From: Ignavibacteriota bacterium
GTDB lineage: Bacteria; Bacteroidota; Ignavibacteria; Ignavibacteriales; Melioribacteraceae
NCBI GenBank assembly: GCA_002698995.1
Contig: PAAX01000012.1
Location: 124,001-188,000, forward strand
Direction of reading: 5' to 3'
DNA: 64,000 bases
Positions 27,083-36,374 of this stretch are shown here, one piece after another (within the stretch, counting starts at the first letter, position 1; the number at the start of each line of letters is the position of its first letter). The position numbers were made by a program, and so were the translations under genes. Below the pieces are notes generated by a model, which was given only the letters and a program-made list of their open reading frames with translations, made no database searches and was not told the origin of the DNA.

Positions 27083-27108
27083 AGAAGAGGGATTTAATTC
27101 CCTCTTCT
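27083..27108. terminator. Hairpin between convergent genes
   Basis: AGAAGAGGGA (27083-27092) pairs perfectly with TCCCTCTTCT (27099-27108) around a 6-base loop. It lies between the end of the small membrane protein gene and the end of the protease gene. U-tracts are poor on both sides, so termination is likely but not certain. Confidence 0.6.
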
Positions 27109-27121
27109 ATTATAGTTTTAC

Positions 27122-29194
27122 TTAACCAATTTTGGCTAGAATAAAATCAGCTAATATGTGCCCGCTTTCTTCAAGTAAAGGATCATCAACTTTTAAGTTT
27201 TCTTTCTTAACTTCTTCATCCCCTTTAATAGTAAGCTCGGTTGATTCTTGTCTTTCTTCATCTCTTAATTTTTTCTTCTGATCTGCAATTTCTTTTTCTT
27301 CTTTTCTAGTTTCAAGATTTAATGAATAAGAATTTTTTTCTCTTCTTTCATTCATTTCATTTATATCTTCAACTAAAAATTGAAATTCAATATTATTCTT
27401 TACTCTTCTTTGATGTTCCTTTTTGAGTTCCGGCAGAACAGAATCAATATCTCCATATGATTTGAATTTAGTAGGATTTATCTGATCCCAAGGTAAAGCA
27501 CTTGGTTTAGAGCTTTCACCATATTCATCTGCAGAAAAAGCTGAAGGAAATGCTATGTCCGGTTCAACTCCTTTATGCTGAGTGCTGCTTCCTGTAATTC
27601 GATAGAACTTTGCGATAGTTAATTTTACTTGACCAAATTTATCTCCTGAACTTGGCAGGAATCTATTTAGATCGATAAGATTTTGAACAGTACCTTTGCC
27701 GTAAGTTTGTTCTCCTAAAATTAAACCTCTATCATAATCTTGAATTGCTCCAGCAAAAATTTCAGATGCAGATGCACTGAATCTATTTATTATAACTGCT
27801 AAAGGTCCATCATAAACTATCTGTGGATCAGGATCATCGTCAACTTCTATTGCACCGTTTGCTTGTTTAACCTGCACAATTGGACCTTCTTCAATAAACA
27901 AACCGGTAAGTTCAATTGCTTCTTGAAGCGAACCTCCGCCGTTATTTCTTAAATCAATTATTACTCCATCAATATTTTCTGTTTTTAGTGAATCGAGAAT
28001 TTTTCTAACATCTTTTGTAGTACTCTTAAAGTTTTGATCTCCGGTACGTCTTCCGCTGAAATCATTATAAAATGAAGGAATGGAAATAACACCAAGTTTA
28101 ACTGTTGTTCCGTTTTCTTCAATATTAATTATTTCTGCTTTTGCAGCTTGATCTTCTATTTTAACTTTATCTCTTACCAATTTAATTACTTCATAAGGAT
28201 CTCCTTCAGCGGCATTGGCTTTAAGGATATGAAGCTTTACAGTAGTCCCTTTTTTACCTCTTATAAGCTGAACAACATCATCTATTCTCCATCCAATAAC
28301 ATCAATCATTTCCCCATCTTCACCTTGACCAACAGCAATAATTCTATCTTCTGGATTTAAAAGCTTGCTCTTGTCCGCAGGTCCGCCGGGAATTATCTCA
28401 ACAATAGTAGTGTAATCATTTTTTATTGTTAATCTAGCACCAATACCCTCTAGAGCAAGACTCATTCCAATATTAAAGTTATCAGATGTAATTGGTGATA
28501 AATAATTGGTATGCGGATCAACAACATCTGCAAAGGCATTCATGTATAACTCAAAAACATCTTCTTCGTCATATTGTAAAACAGTTTTGTGGTATCTTTG
28601 ATATCTTTTGGTTAAAGACTCAGAAATATCTTTCCAATCATCGCCGTTTATAATTCTTCCGATAGATTCATTTTTTAATCTCTTTCTCCAAAGATCATTT
28701 AGCTCTTCTTCAGAAGATGCATATTCCATCTCAGTTCTATCGGGTTCATAATATTCATCAATTGTAAAATCAAATTCGGACTTCAATCGATTTACTATAT
28801 AATCAATTCTGGTATTTAATCTTTGCTTAAAAGTGTTGAAAATTTCGAAAGCAGGATTGAGATCACCTCTAATCAAATATTCGTCAAAATTATTTCTGTA
28901 TTTTTGAAAACTATCTATATCGGATTTTAGAAAATACATTTTGTTGTAATCTAGAACCTTCAGGTAATTATCTAAAACTAAAGCTGATAAAGAATCATTT
29001 AATGGAGTTTTTCTATAATGATAACGGGAGAAAATTCTTGTTACCATTTTGTTTATATCGGAATGAAGTGCATCCGGAGTTAAAACTTTGTTTGTATCTA
29101 TTACACTATTTTTTTCTGTTAACTCATCAATATTTTGTGCATTGCATGCTGCCGAAATAATAATTATTGAGAGTAATAAAAAAAGTTTTTTCAT
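27122..29194 (-). CDS. C-terminal (tail-specific) processing protease, S41 family
   Basis: About 690 residues from the ATG at 29194, which opens a signal peptide (MKKLFLLLSIIIISAACNAQ; Cys suggests a lipoprotein). A frame-open upstream ATG at 29272 would put 26 odd residues before the signal and is rejected. Order: N-terminal helical domain (about 30-215), PDZ domain (about 225-330, GPADKSKLLNPEDRIIAVG), S41 core with catalytic Ser in FSASASEIF and Lys in TYGKGTVQ, and a C-terminal Glu/Lys-rich DUF3340-like tail. Such Prc proteases trim or degrade periplasmic proteins from the C-terminus. It stands alone on the minus strand. Confidence 0.93.
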   Translation of the reverse strand: MKKLFLLLSIIIISAACNAQNIDELTEKNSVIDTNKVLTPDALHSDINKMVTRIFSRYHYRKTPLNDSLSALVLDNYLKVLDYNKMYFLKSDIDSFQKYRNNFDEYLIRGDLNPAFEIFNTFKQRLNTRIDYIVNRLKSEFDFTIDEYYEPDRTEMEYASSEEELNDLWRKRLKNESIGRIINGDDWKDISESLTKRYQRYHKTVLQYDEEDVFELYMNAFADVVDPHTNYLSPITSDNFNIGMSLALEGIGARLTIKNDYTTIVEIIPGGPADKSKLLNPEDRIIAVGQGEDGEMIDVIGWRIDDVVQLIRGKKGTTVKLHILKANAAEGDPYEVIKLVRDKVKIEDQAAKAEIINIEENGTTVKLGVISIPSFYNDFSGRRTGDQNFKSTTKDVRKILDSLKTENIDGVIIDLRNNGGGSLQEAIELTGLFIEEGPIVQVKQANGAIEVDDDPDPQIVYDGPLAVIINRFSASASEIFAGAIQDYDRGLILGEQTYGKGTVQNLIDLNRFLPSSGDKFGQVKLTIAKFYRITGSSTQHKGVEPDIAFPSAFSADEYGESSKPSALPWDQINPTKFKSYGDIDSVLPELKKEHQRRVKNNIEFQFLVEDINEMNERREKNSYSLNLETRKEEKEIADQKKKLRDEERQESTELTIKGDEEVKKENLKVDDPLLEESGHILADFILAKIG

Positions 29195-29356
29195 AATATT
29201 AACCAGTTGTGTTATGGAGTTATTCTTACAAGTAAACAAGTTATAAGTTTCCCTATTATTAAAATTGTACAATTACAATGAAAATTTATCTAAATTATTT
29301 AGTTAGTTCCACACTCTTTTTATGCATTACATTTTATAAGGACTTAAGGTTCCAAA

Positions 29357-29710
29357 ATGGATTTTGAAATAATACGAAACTATTGTCTGCAGAAACCGGG
29401 TACAAGCGAAGATCTTCCTTTTGACCAAGACACACTAGTTATTCGTGTTGGCACTAAAATATTTATATTACTTCCGCTTGATACGCCGGATAGAATTAAT
29501 TTAAAGTGCGATCCTGAACTTGTAATAGAATTAAGGGAAAAATATTCTGCTGTTCAGCCGGGTTATCATATGAATAAAAAACATTGGAACACAGTTTTTA
29601 TTAATGAGGATGTAAATAAAAAAGAATTATTCAAAATGATTGATCACTCATATGATTTGGTTTACGATAAACTGACCAAGAAAGAAAAAGAATCAATCAA
29701 AGGTAAGTAA
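29357..29710 (+). CDS. MmcQ/YjbR family protein
   Basis: 117 residues, single domain. Family features are the N-terminal YCLQKPGTSEDLPFDQDTLVIRVG, the LKCDPELVIELREKY strand-helix and PGYHMNKKHWNTVFI. YjbR proteins fold like a CyaY/phosphopantetheine-like alpha/beta sandwich and are called DNA-binding, but their role is poorly defined. The gene faces away from the protease gene and opens the plus-strand set with the outer-membrane protein and peptide deformylase. Confidence 0.88.
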   Translation: MDFEIIRNYCLQKPGTSEDLPFDQDTLVIRVGTKIFILLPLDTPDRINLKCDPELVIELREKYSAVQPGYHMNKKHWNTVFINEDVNKKELFKMIDHSYDLVYDKLTKKEKESIKGK

Positions 29711-29755
29711 CATTAAAGTTGGAAAAATTATTTTAAAATAATAGTTGAGGATAAG

Positions 29756-30430
29756 ATGAAAAGAATAATATTCTTTTCGGTTATTGCAGCGTTAGTTTCA
29801 ATTAATGCACAGCCAAAAAACTTCTCACTTATGCGCGGAAACTGGACAGGCGGAGTTTCGGGAAATTTTTATTGGGACAGTTTTGACCAAAACATAAAAG
29901 AAGTAAACGGCGAAGTTAAATCAAAAATTTATGAAAACGGTTCTTTGATGAATTTTAAAAGCGGCTATTTTGCAGCTGATAATTTTCTGCTTGGGGCATT
30001 ATACTATCAAGCAATTGATGAATTAGAGGTTGAACCGGATCCAAATCCAAATAATAATTTTGATAAAAATAGAAGTAATACTTGGTTTGCCGGAATTTGG
30101 TCTCGATATTATTTTCCCATTTCTGCTGTTAATATGTCATTGTTCGGCGAACTTTCTTTAGGTTATTTAGCCTACGAACAGCAGTATCAAAATTTGCAGA
30201 GTAATATTTATTCAAGAAGTTTTACCAGAGCAGACGGATTTGCGTATATTTTTGGCGGAGGAATATCCTACTTTTTAACCGATGAAATCAGCTTTGAGCT
30301 GGCTCTTAATTTTCAAGGATCAAGTACATCAGGAAATGTTGAGTATAATAACGGTGTTTCTGATCCTGTTGATATTTCATTTTTTAACACAAAAATTCTT
30401 TTAGGAATACAAATTTATTTACAGAATTAA
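29756..30430 (+). CDS. Predicted outer-membrane beta-barrel protein
   Basis: 224 residues with signal peptide (residues 1-18, ending NAQ). Repeated short amphipathic strands (FSLMRGNWTGGVSGNFYWD, FAYIFGGGISYFLTD, LLGIQIYLQN) suggest an eight-stranded barrel like the OmpX/PorT-like class. No named family is certain. A purine-rich leader precedes the ATG, and the def start lies 2 bases after its stop, so the two are co-transcribed. Confidence 0.65.
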   Translation: MKRIIFFSVIAALVSINAQPKNFSLMRGNWTGGVSGNFYWDSFDQNIKEVNGEVKSKIYENGSLMNFKSGYFAADNFLLGALYYQAIDELEVEPDPNPNNNFDKNRSNTWFAGIWSRYYFPISAVNMSLFGELSLGYLAYEQQYQNLQSNIYSRSFTRADGFAYIFGGGISYFLTDEISFELALNFQGSSTSGNVEYNNGVSDPVDISFFNTKILLGIQIYLQN

Positions 30431-30432
30431 TT

Positions 30433-30957
30433 ATGAATAGAATTTTACAAATAGCGCAGTTGGGAAATCCGATTTTATATCAGCGTGCAAAAGAGATTAA
30501 CGATATTGAGATTGAATCGGATTTTATAAGTGATATGAAAATAACGGTTGCAGATGCCAACGGTGTTGGTTTAGCTGCTCCGCAAGTTTATGAACCGAAA
30601 CGAATATTTATCATTGCATCTAAACCGAACATAAGATATCCAAATGCACCGGAGATGAAACCGACTGCAATTATTAACCCGGAAATCATTTGGACATCGG
30701 AAGAAATTGTTAATGACTGGGAAGGCTGCTTAAGCATTCCCGGTTTAAGAGGTTTTGTTCCGAGATTCAAATCAATAAAAGCAGAATACTATGACGAGAA
30801 CGGTGAAAGACAACAATCGATCTTTGATGATTTTATAGCAAGAATTTTTCAGCATGAGTATGATCATCTAAATGGAATTTTGTTTTTGGATAGAATCGAA
30901 AATACGAAAGATTTACTGAGTGAAAAGGAATTTCAAAAACAGATTTTAACTAAATAA
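30433..30957 (+). CDS. def: Peptide deformylase
   Basis: 174 residues. Removes the formyl group from nascent N-termini using a bound metal. All three motifs are present: GVGLAAPQ (44-51), EGCLS with metal ligand Cys99, and QHEYDH (140-145) with His141, His145 and catalytic Glu142. The position after a barrel protein is unusual, since def is most often beside fmt; here no fmt is visible. Confidence 0.97.
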   Translation: MNRILQIAQLGNPILYQRAKEINDIEIESDFISDMKITVADANGVGLAAPQVYEPKRIFIIASKPNIRYPNAPEMKPTAIINPEIIWTSEEIVNDWEGCLSIPGLRGFVPRFKSIKAEYYDENGERQQSIFDDFIARIFQHEYDHLNGILFLDRIENTKDLLSEKEFQKQILTK

Positions 30958-31007
30958 AAAGCAAAGAAAAGAAGTCTTTTTTATTATTAAAAAATTTAGG
31001 AAATAGT

Positions 31008-31775
31008 ATGACGGAACTGGAATTGCTTGTTGATTTACACAAAGATGGAGTAAGACAAGGACCTGGAAGTGTAGAAGAAACCTTGAAGGCATTCAGTTTT
31101 ATTGAATCGGAGCATTTTGAAAAATTAAAAATAGTCGACATTGGATGTGGAACAGGTGGACAAACTATCACTTTAGCTAAACATACTGGTGCGCAAATTA
31201 CTGCAGTTGACCTTTTTCCGGAATTCTTAAATGTTTTAAATAACAAAGCAAATGAATTAGAGCTGCTAAAAAATATTAAAACTGTGGAAGCATCAATGGA
31301 TAATTTAGCCTTCCATGATGAAGAGTTTGATGTAATTTGGTCTGAAGGAGCAATTTACAATATTGGTTTTGAAAGAGGTTTACAAGAATGGAAAAAATAC
31401 TTAAAAAGAGGCGGTTATATTGCAGTAAGTGAAGCTACTTGGCTGACAAAATCAAGACCAAAGGAGATTGAAGAATATTGGAATAGAGAATACGCCGACA
31501 TAAATATGGCAGCAAATAGAATAAAACTAATTGAAGATAATGGATATTCATTAGTCGGTTATTTTGTTCTTAAGCAAAGCAGTTGGATGAAGAACTATTA
31601 TGAACCAATTAAAAACAGATTACAAAAATTTCTTGAAAGACATAATAATTCTGAATCAGCTAAACAGCTTTATGAAAGCAGTGTTGAAGAGATTGAAATT
31701 TATGAAAAGTATAAAGATTATTACAGTTACGGTTTTTATGTGGCAAAAAAAAATATAATTTTTAGTTTATTATGA
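31008..31775 (+). CDS. Class I SAM-dependent methyltransferase
   Basis: 255 residues. The SAM-binding motif I is VDIGCGTGGQT (about 42-52), followed by TAVDLFPEF (motif post-I) and FDVIWSEGAIYNIGF (motif II region). No closer family can be named. Small-molecule methyltransferases such as UbiE-like or arsenic-like enzymes share this core, but no distinguishing Cys triad is seen. The gene follows def by 50 bases and ends at the hairpin at 31777-31804. Confidence 0.88.
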   Translation: MTELELLVDLHKDGVRQGPGSVEETLKAFSFIESEHFEKLKIVDIGCGTGGQTITLAKHTGAQITAVDLFPEFLNVLNNKANELELLKNIKTVEASMDNLAFHDEEFDVIWSEGAIYNIGFERGLQEWKKYLKRGGYIAVSEATWLTKSRPKEIEEYWNREYADINMAANRIKLIEDNGYSLVGYFVLKQSSWMKNYYEPIKNRLQKFLERHNNSESAKQLYESSVEEIEIYEKYKDYYSYGFYVAKKNIIFSLL

Positions 31776-31776
31776 A

Positions 31777-31804
31777 AGCCGCAAACCAATTATGATTTGC
31801 GGCT
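31777..31804. terminator. Hairpin between convergent genes
   Basis: AGCCGCAAA (31777-31785) and TTTGCGGCT (31796-31804) form a 9-base stem with a 10-base loop. It lies between the methyltransferase stop and the end of the TonB receptor gene. No strong U-tract follows, so it is a moderate terminator. Confidence 0.6.
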
Positions 31805-31811
31805 GGAAATT

Positions 31812-34028
31812 TTACAAATCGTATCTCATACCAAGATAAACCATTCTTCCGTTTACGGGTCCCCAGATTAATGAAGCATCAAAGTAATTTCCATTAGGAT
31901 TCTGCGGATCGATAATTAAATCTGTCTGTCTGAAATCAAATAAATTTTCTACACCAAGATAAATATCGAAGTTGGCAAAAAATGATCTGGTAATTTGAGC
32001 ATTAACAACAGCAAAAGCTGGAGATGTTTCAGCCATTCTGTATTCAGCTGGATTTGCAGATGTATTTGGGATTCTTTTTTTGTTGAACCAGTTAATCGTT
32101 AAATCATATACCATTTTGGGATCATCTTCATTGTAAGAATCTGTTTCATAAGAAAGATTTAATAAGAATCTATGATTAGAGGTAAAAGGTTTTTCAACCC
32201 AAGAGTTGTTAATTTTTTGTTTTACATCCAAGAATCTATATGCTAATCTAAAATCAAAATTTTCAAAAGGTTTTGTATTTAACTCAGCTTGAAAGCTGTT
32301 TGAATAAGAACCATTTGTAACCGATTGAAAAACAATCTTCTGTGGACTAGAATCAAAATCTGCTATAACCAGGTTTTCAAAATCGGTTCTATAAAAATCA
32401 ACAGTTATCGAACTTTCTCTATAATTAAACATGAAATAATGAGTTAGTGATACTCCATAATTCCAAGCCGATTCTTGATTTAAGCCGTAACCAAAATTAT
32501 GATTTTTATTAATTTCGATATTTCTTGAACTGGCAAAAGAAGAATAATAATCGGCAAAAATATTAGAAGTTCTGTAACCTCTTCCCGAAGTAAGACGAAA
32601 AACCCAATCTATATTTGGAGCATATCTGACATGAAATCTTGGAGTTATCATAGTTCCGTAAAAATTATGATAATCTGTTCTTATACCGGCATTGACTGAT
32701 AAAATTTCATTAGGCGAAAAATTATATTCAGCAAACAAACCCGGAATCTTTTCCGATCTCCAATAATCTGAATTAATGAAAGTCTCGTCAAGTTCATTTA
32801 ACACAAAACTAGCACCGGTTTTTAAAGTATGATAATGATCTAATATTTCGGTCTGATAAATTAAGTTAAGATATAATGTTTTCTCTTTTCCTTGATAATT
32901 CCTATTTCCAAAGTTTGCACTGCTGTTAAATCTATTAAAAGACCATTGCAAACCAATCGAATTGGAATGATCGCTTTCAAATATATAACCCATTTTACCG
33001 AATAAGTATAATTGATCTGAATCGGTGGAAAAGTTATAACTATTATTGTTATAAGTTCCTCCAATTTTTTTATCCTTAACTACCTGGACTCCAAGCTGAG
33101 TTTCAAATCCGTTTTCTGATTGATATTTAATTCTCTGTAAATAATTTAGCACAGAAAACTTGGGCATATCAATAAAGTTATCGGAATTCATATCAAATTT
33201 ATTTTGACGAGAACTTGCATGAAGCAAAGCAACAGAAGAAATACTTTCATTTAATCTGAATCGATAATTCATATTTCCTTCTATTCTTTGATCGCTGTCT
33301 CCATAAAAATTAAGATGAAGCGGAGTATCTTCTGCAAAAGGTTCTTTTAGATCGATATCGATCATACCGGTAACGGATTCAAATCCGTTAACAACAGAAC
33401 CAATTCCTTTTGAAACATTAATTGCATCAATCCATGGACCTGGGATGTAGTTTAGTCCTTGTGATGCTGTTAAGCCTCTTAAATAAGGAAGACTTTCGGT
33501 TGTTGTCTGTGTATAAATTCCAGATAGACCGAGCATTTCAATTTGTCTAGAACCGGTAATTGCATCAGTAAAAGTTGCATCTACGGAAGCATTGGTTTCA
33601 AAGCTTTCTGCTAAAGTACAGCAAGCAGCTTGCTTCAGTTCTTTGGAAGTAATTATTGATTTGTTTTCAATACTGCTGAAATCAGCTATTGTAGAAGCAG
33701 TTTCACCAACTACATAAACTTCTTCCGTTTGAAACTCTTCTAAAGTTAGATTTACAATTATATTATTTTGAGATCCAACAGAAATGGTATCGGAATTATA
33801 ACCAATGAATGATACAATTAGTTTATCGGTTTCATCAACTCTTTTTATTCTGAAACTTCCGTTATCATCTGAAGTTGTACCAACAGTAGTTCCAAGCCAG
33901 TGAATATTTGCTCCGACAAGAGGAATCTCTTTTCCATTATTTAGTTCGTTAATTTTTCCGTTTAGAAAGTCTTGTGCAGAAATTCCCACAGAAAATATTA
34001 TAAGCAATAAGAATATTTTTAATTTCAT
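31812..34028 (-). CDS. TonB-dependent receptor with carboxypeptidase-like N-domain, metal-associated type
   Basis: 738 residues with a signal peptide (1-18). Residues 20-100 form a CarboxypepD_reg-like domain (NGKINELNNGKEIPLVGANIHW). The plug (about 105-230) carries the unusual AACCTLAESFETN stretch with a Cys-Cys pair and GSRQIEMLGLSGIYTQ. The barrel ends in RMVYLGMRYDL. This CC-containing plug type recurs in Bacteroidota next to HMA-domain proteins, which is the case here (HMA gene 18 bases upstream). Copper or another soft metal is the likely cargo by that association, not by direct evidence. Confidence 0.9.
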   Translation of the reverse strand: MKLKIFLLLIIFSVGISAQDFLNGKINELNNGKEIPLVGANIHWLGTTVGTTSDDNGSFRIKRVDETDKLIVSFIGYNSDTISVGSQNNIIVNLTLEEFQTEEVYVVGETASTIADFSSIENKSIITSKELKQAACCTLAESFETNASVDATFTDAITGSRQIEMLGLSGIYTQTTTESLPYLRGLTASQGLNYIPGPWIDAINVSKGIGSVVNGFESVTGMIDIDLKEPFAEDTPLHLNFYGDSDQRIEGNMNYRFRLNESISSVALLHASSRQNKFDMNSDNFIDMPKFSVLNYLQRIKYQSENGFETQLGVQVVKDKKIGGTYNNNSYNFSTDSDQLYLFGKMGYIFESDHSNSIGLQWSFNRFNSSANFGNRNYQGKEKTLYLNLIYQTEILDHYHTLKTGASFVLNELDETFINSDYWRSEKIPGLFAEYNFSPNEILSVNAGIRTDYHNFYGTMITPRFHVRYAPNIDWVFRLTSGRGYRTSNIFADYYSSFASSRNIEINKNHNFGYGLNQESAWNYGVSLTHYFMFNYRESSITVDFYRTDFENLVIADFDSSPQKIVFQSVTNGSYSNSFQAELNTKPFENFDFRLAYRFLDVKQKINNSWVEKPFTSNHRFLLNLSYETDSYNEDDPKMVYDLTINWFNKKRIPNTSANPAEYRMAETSPAFAVVNAQITRSFFANFDIYLGVENLFDFRQTDLIIDPQNPNGNYFDASLIWGPVNGRMVYLGMRYDL

Positions 34029-34046
34029 TTTAATTCTCCAAATCGA

Positions 34047-34388
34047 TTAATGAGTTTTTACACCGTCTCTGTATAGACAGCACCCGGGTAAATTTTTGTA
34101 TACATCTTTTGGAGCTTTGTGATTTTCGGTATCATGACCAACAGCAGCAATTCTTTTTTGTAAAGAATCTGCTGTAACAGCAGGATAAAGAAAAGCAGTT
34201 TTTAATATTTTAGAATGTTTATCCCACTTAGCATATCTTACTTCGTCAATCTTTAATGCGTTTTCAATTCTTGATTTGCACATGTTGCAAATCCCTTCAA
34301 CTGTAAATTCTGCTTGAACTACTTTGTTGTCTTGTGCAAAAGCAACGGTAGTTAATGTTATAAAAATGAATGCAATTATAGCTTTCAT
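34047..34388 (-). CDS. Periplasmic heavy-metal-associated (HMA) domain protein
   Basis: 113 residues. A signal peptide (1-18, AFAQ) shows export. The HMA fold carries CNMC (about 34-37), a CxxC metal-binding pair following FTVEGI. A C-terminal tail adds GCCLY and a final HisX, possible extra ligands. The start has a clear AAGGAG site 9 bases upstream. Together with the TonB receptor downstream and the HYC_CC_PP gene upstream it forms a metal-handling module common in Bacteroidota. Confidence 0.9.
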   Translation of the reverse strand: MKAIIAFIFITLTTVAFAQDNKVVQAEFTVEGICNMCKSRIENALKIDEVRYAKWDKHSKILKTAFLYPAVTADSLQKRIAAVGHDTENHKAPKDVYKNLPGCCLYRDGVKTH

Positions 34389-34456
34389 AATAAAATCTCC
34401 TTGAGAAATTTTTAATAAAATTTAAGTAAATGAAAAAGTATAAAAGGAGATTAATT

Positions 34457-34835
34457 CTAAATAAGCCAGCTGCAGTTTTTGATAGAAATATCTAATGGTG
34501 GTATTTTGATTGCATTAACAGCCAAAGTGTTAAAAAAAGTTTTTTCTGAGGTTGATAAATCAGGATAATCAATTTCTTTTTGATTGATTACATTTTTATC
34601 TAAGGAGATAAATTTAGATTCTTTTTGAGCATCTTCAATTTGAATCTTCACATCTTCATTCTGGCAGCATTCGCTTTCTTCCTCACTTTCACAACAATTG
34701 GCTGGTTCAGAAGGAGAGGATTATGTTTACATCTACTGAAACTAAATAATCACCGCAAAAGTGGGAAGAAATGTGAACTCCCACAACGGAAAAGATGTAA
34801 ACTGCCAAAAATGATATTTGAAAAAATTTTTTCAC
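34457..34835 (-). pseudogene. HYC_CC_PP family protein gene with a one-base frameshift
   Basis: Frame 1 runs from a GTG at 34833-34835: signal-like VKKFFQISFLAVYIFSVVG, then HISSHFCGDYLVSVDVN, and stops at TGA 34707-34709. Frame 2 opens after a TAA at 34721-34723 and runs to the stop at 34457: SEPANCCESEEESECC, then a linker, and IPPLDISI near the end. Joined, they give the family order H-F-C, Cys-Cys and Pro-Pro with a signal peptide, about 125 residues. The frames differ by one base somewhere in 34707-34723. Neither half is a sensible protein alone. A true mutation, a programmed shift or a sequencing error cannot be separated here. The family is associated with HMA and TonB metal genes. Confidence 0.75.
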
Positions 34836-34894
34836 ATCCAAATCTATAAAAAATTAGATTAATGCAAAAGGGATTTTATAGTCTACATATTCGT

Positions 34895-35209
34895 TTATTT
34901 CGGTTCCCATTCAATTCCATCGCAGGGAATAGTTTCTCTGGTTGGGTGAACATCAAGTTTGGTGCATAAAACAGCGGTTTCTTCAAAATATTTACATGAA
35001 GAACAAAGTGTATCTAAAATTACTTCTTTATTCTGCTCAATAAATCTTTGATACTGAATAATTGCCGGATGAATTATTACGCCGTAAACCGCCATTGTAA
35101 TTAACAGCCACCAATATTGAAATTCCAAATAATTTACACCAAGCCATAAAATTGGAATCAATACTGCTGTTCTTATTATTCCCCAAAAAATTATTGAGCC
35201 CATTAACAC
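34895..35209 (-). CDS. Two-helix membrane protein with Cys-containing tail, unknown
   Basis: 104 residues. Two membrane helices cover about 4-24 and 30-50. The hydrophilic tail contains CSSCKYFEE (CxxC), a third Cys in VLCTKLD, and a fourth in IPCDGIEW, a pattern like small zinc- or iron-binding tails. Not a recognised family. It lies 59 bases upstream of the HYC_CC_PP gene on the same strand and could be part of the metal module; that is inference. Confidence 0.7.
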   Translation of the reverse strand: MLMGSIIFWGIIRTAVLIPILWLGVNYLEFQYWWLLITMAVYGVIIHPAIIQYQRFIEQNKEVILDTLCSSCKYFEETAVLCTKLDVHPTRETIPCDGIEWEPK

Positions 35210-35282
35210 TTATTAAGTTTAATTTTATTTTGTATCTTTACTGAATATTAATAACCATTTTTATAACATTATTTAAACTACT

Positions 35283-36356
35283 GTGGCAGATCAACAACAA
35301 CAACCGAAAAAGAAAGATAATTCTTCTTATAATAAAAAAAACTACAGAAGAAGATATTATAGAAAACCTAAACCTCAGCAAAATAATTTGCCCGAGGAAA
35401 TAAATATCAACAATAAAATAAAAACAATTTTCAGAAAAGTAACGATTTTAATTCCTCTTTATAATGAAGATGAATCGCTGCATCCTTTATATAAAGCAAT
35501 AAAAGAAACGCTAAATAAAATAGAAACAGAACATGAAATACTTTTTATTGATGACGGAAGTACCGATAAATCTCTTAATATTTTAAGAGAACTTGCCGGC
35601 AGAGACAATAGAGTTAAATATATAAGTTTTAGAAAAAATAACGGCAAAAGTGCTGCTCTTAATGTTGGATTTGCTGCAGCAACAGGAAATGCAGTAATTA
35701 CAATGGATGCCGATTTACAAGATGACCCCGCAGAAATTCCGAATCTGATTGCTAAATTAGAAGAGGGGCATGATTTAGTTTCCGGCTGGAAAAAGAAAAG
35801 ATTTGATCCTTTTATTAAAAGACAATCTTCAAAGTTTTTTAATTATGTTACTAGAGTTTTAACTGGAATTAAAATTCATGATTTTAATTGCGGATTAAAA
35901 GCTTATAAAAAAGATGTTGTGAAAAATGTTGATATTTATGGCGAGCTGCACAGATATATTCCCGTGCTTGCAAGTCATCAAGGATTTAGGGTTACCGAAC
36001 TTCCCGTAAAACATCATCCCCGTAGATATGGAAAAACGAAGTTTGGAATTTCTAGATTCTTTAAAGGATTTGTCGATTTAATTACAGTCCTTTTTAATAC
36101 AAGATATATTACCAGACCAATGCACTTATTCGGATTTTTGGGTGCTGCCTCTTTCTTTGTTGGATTTATTGTAAATGCTTATCTAACTTATGAAAAACTA
36201 TTTCTTGATAAAGCAATAGGAAACAGACCAATGCTTTTACTCGGAATGCTTTTAATAATTGTTGGAGCTCAGTTCTTTTCCGTTGGTTTATTAGGTGAAA
36301 TTATGGTTCATAATTTTAACAAGAACAGAGAATATTCAATTAAAGAAAAGAAATAA
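35283..36356 (+). CDS. Polyprenyl-phosphate glycosyltransferase (DPM1/GtrB-type GT2)
   Basis: 357 residues from a GTG start. Residues 1-45 are a very basic, Gln/Lys/Tyr-rich disordered leader not found in most family members. The GT2 domain (about 55-270) has ILIPLYNEDESLH, FIDDGSTDKS and TMDADLQDDP, the DxD region typical of DPM1. Two C-terminal membrane helices (about 280-340) mark the GtrB/ArnC type, which loads sugars onto undecaprenyl phosphate. It opens the polysaccharide locus. Sugar unknown. Confidence 0.92.
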   Translation: MADQQQQPKKKDNSSYNKKNYRRRYYRKPKPQQNNLPEEININNKIKTIFRKVTILIPLYNEDESLHPLYKAIKETLNKIETEHEILFIDDGSTDKSLNILRELAGRDNRVKYISFRKNNGKSAALNVGFAAATGNAVITMDADLQDDPAEIPNLIAKLEEGHDLVSGWKKKRFDPFIKRQSSKFFNYVTRVLTGIKIHDFNCGLKAYKKDVVKNVDIYGELHRYIPVLASHQGFRVTELPVKHHPRRYGKTKFGISRFFKGFVDLITVLFNTRYITRPMHLFGFLGAASFFVGFIVNAYLTYEKLFLDKAIGNRPMLLLGMLLIIVGAQFFSVGLLGEIMVHNFNKNREYSIKEKK

Positions 36357-36374
36357 TTCACTTTTCTGAATCCT

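Noticed and set aside
29195-29272. Longer start for the tail-specific protease
   Set aside because: The extra 26 residues precede a clear signal peptide beginning at 29194.
34625-34849. Plus-strand ORF of 74 residues
   Set aside because: It lies antisense to the HYC_CC_PP gene and has no family features.
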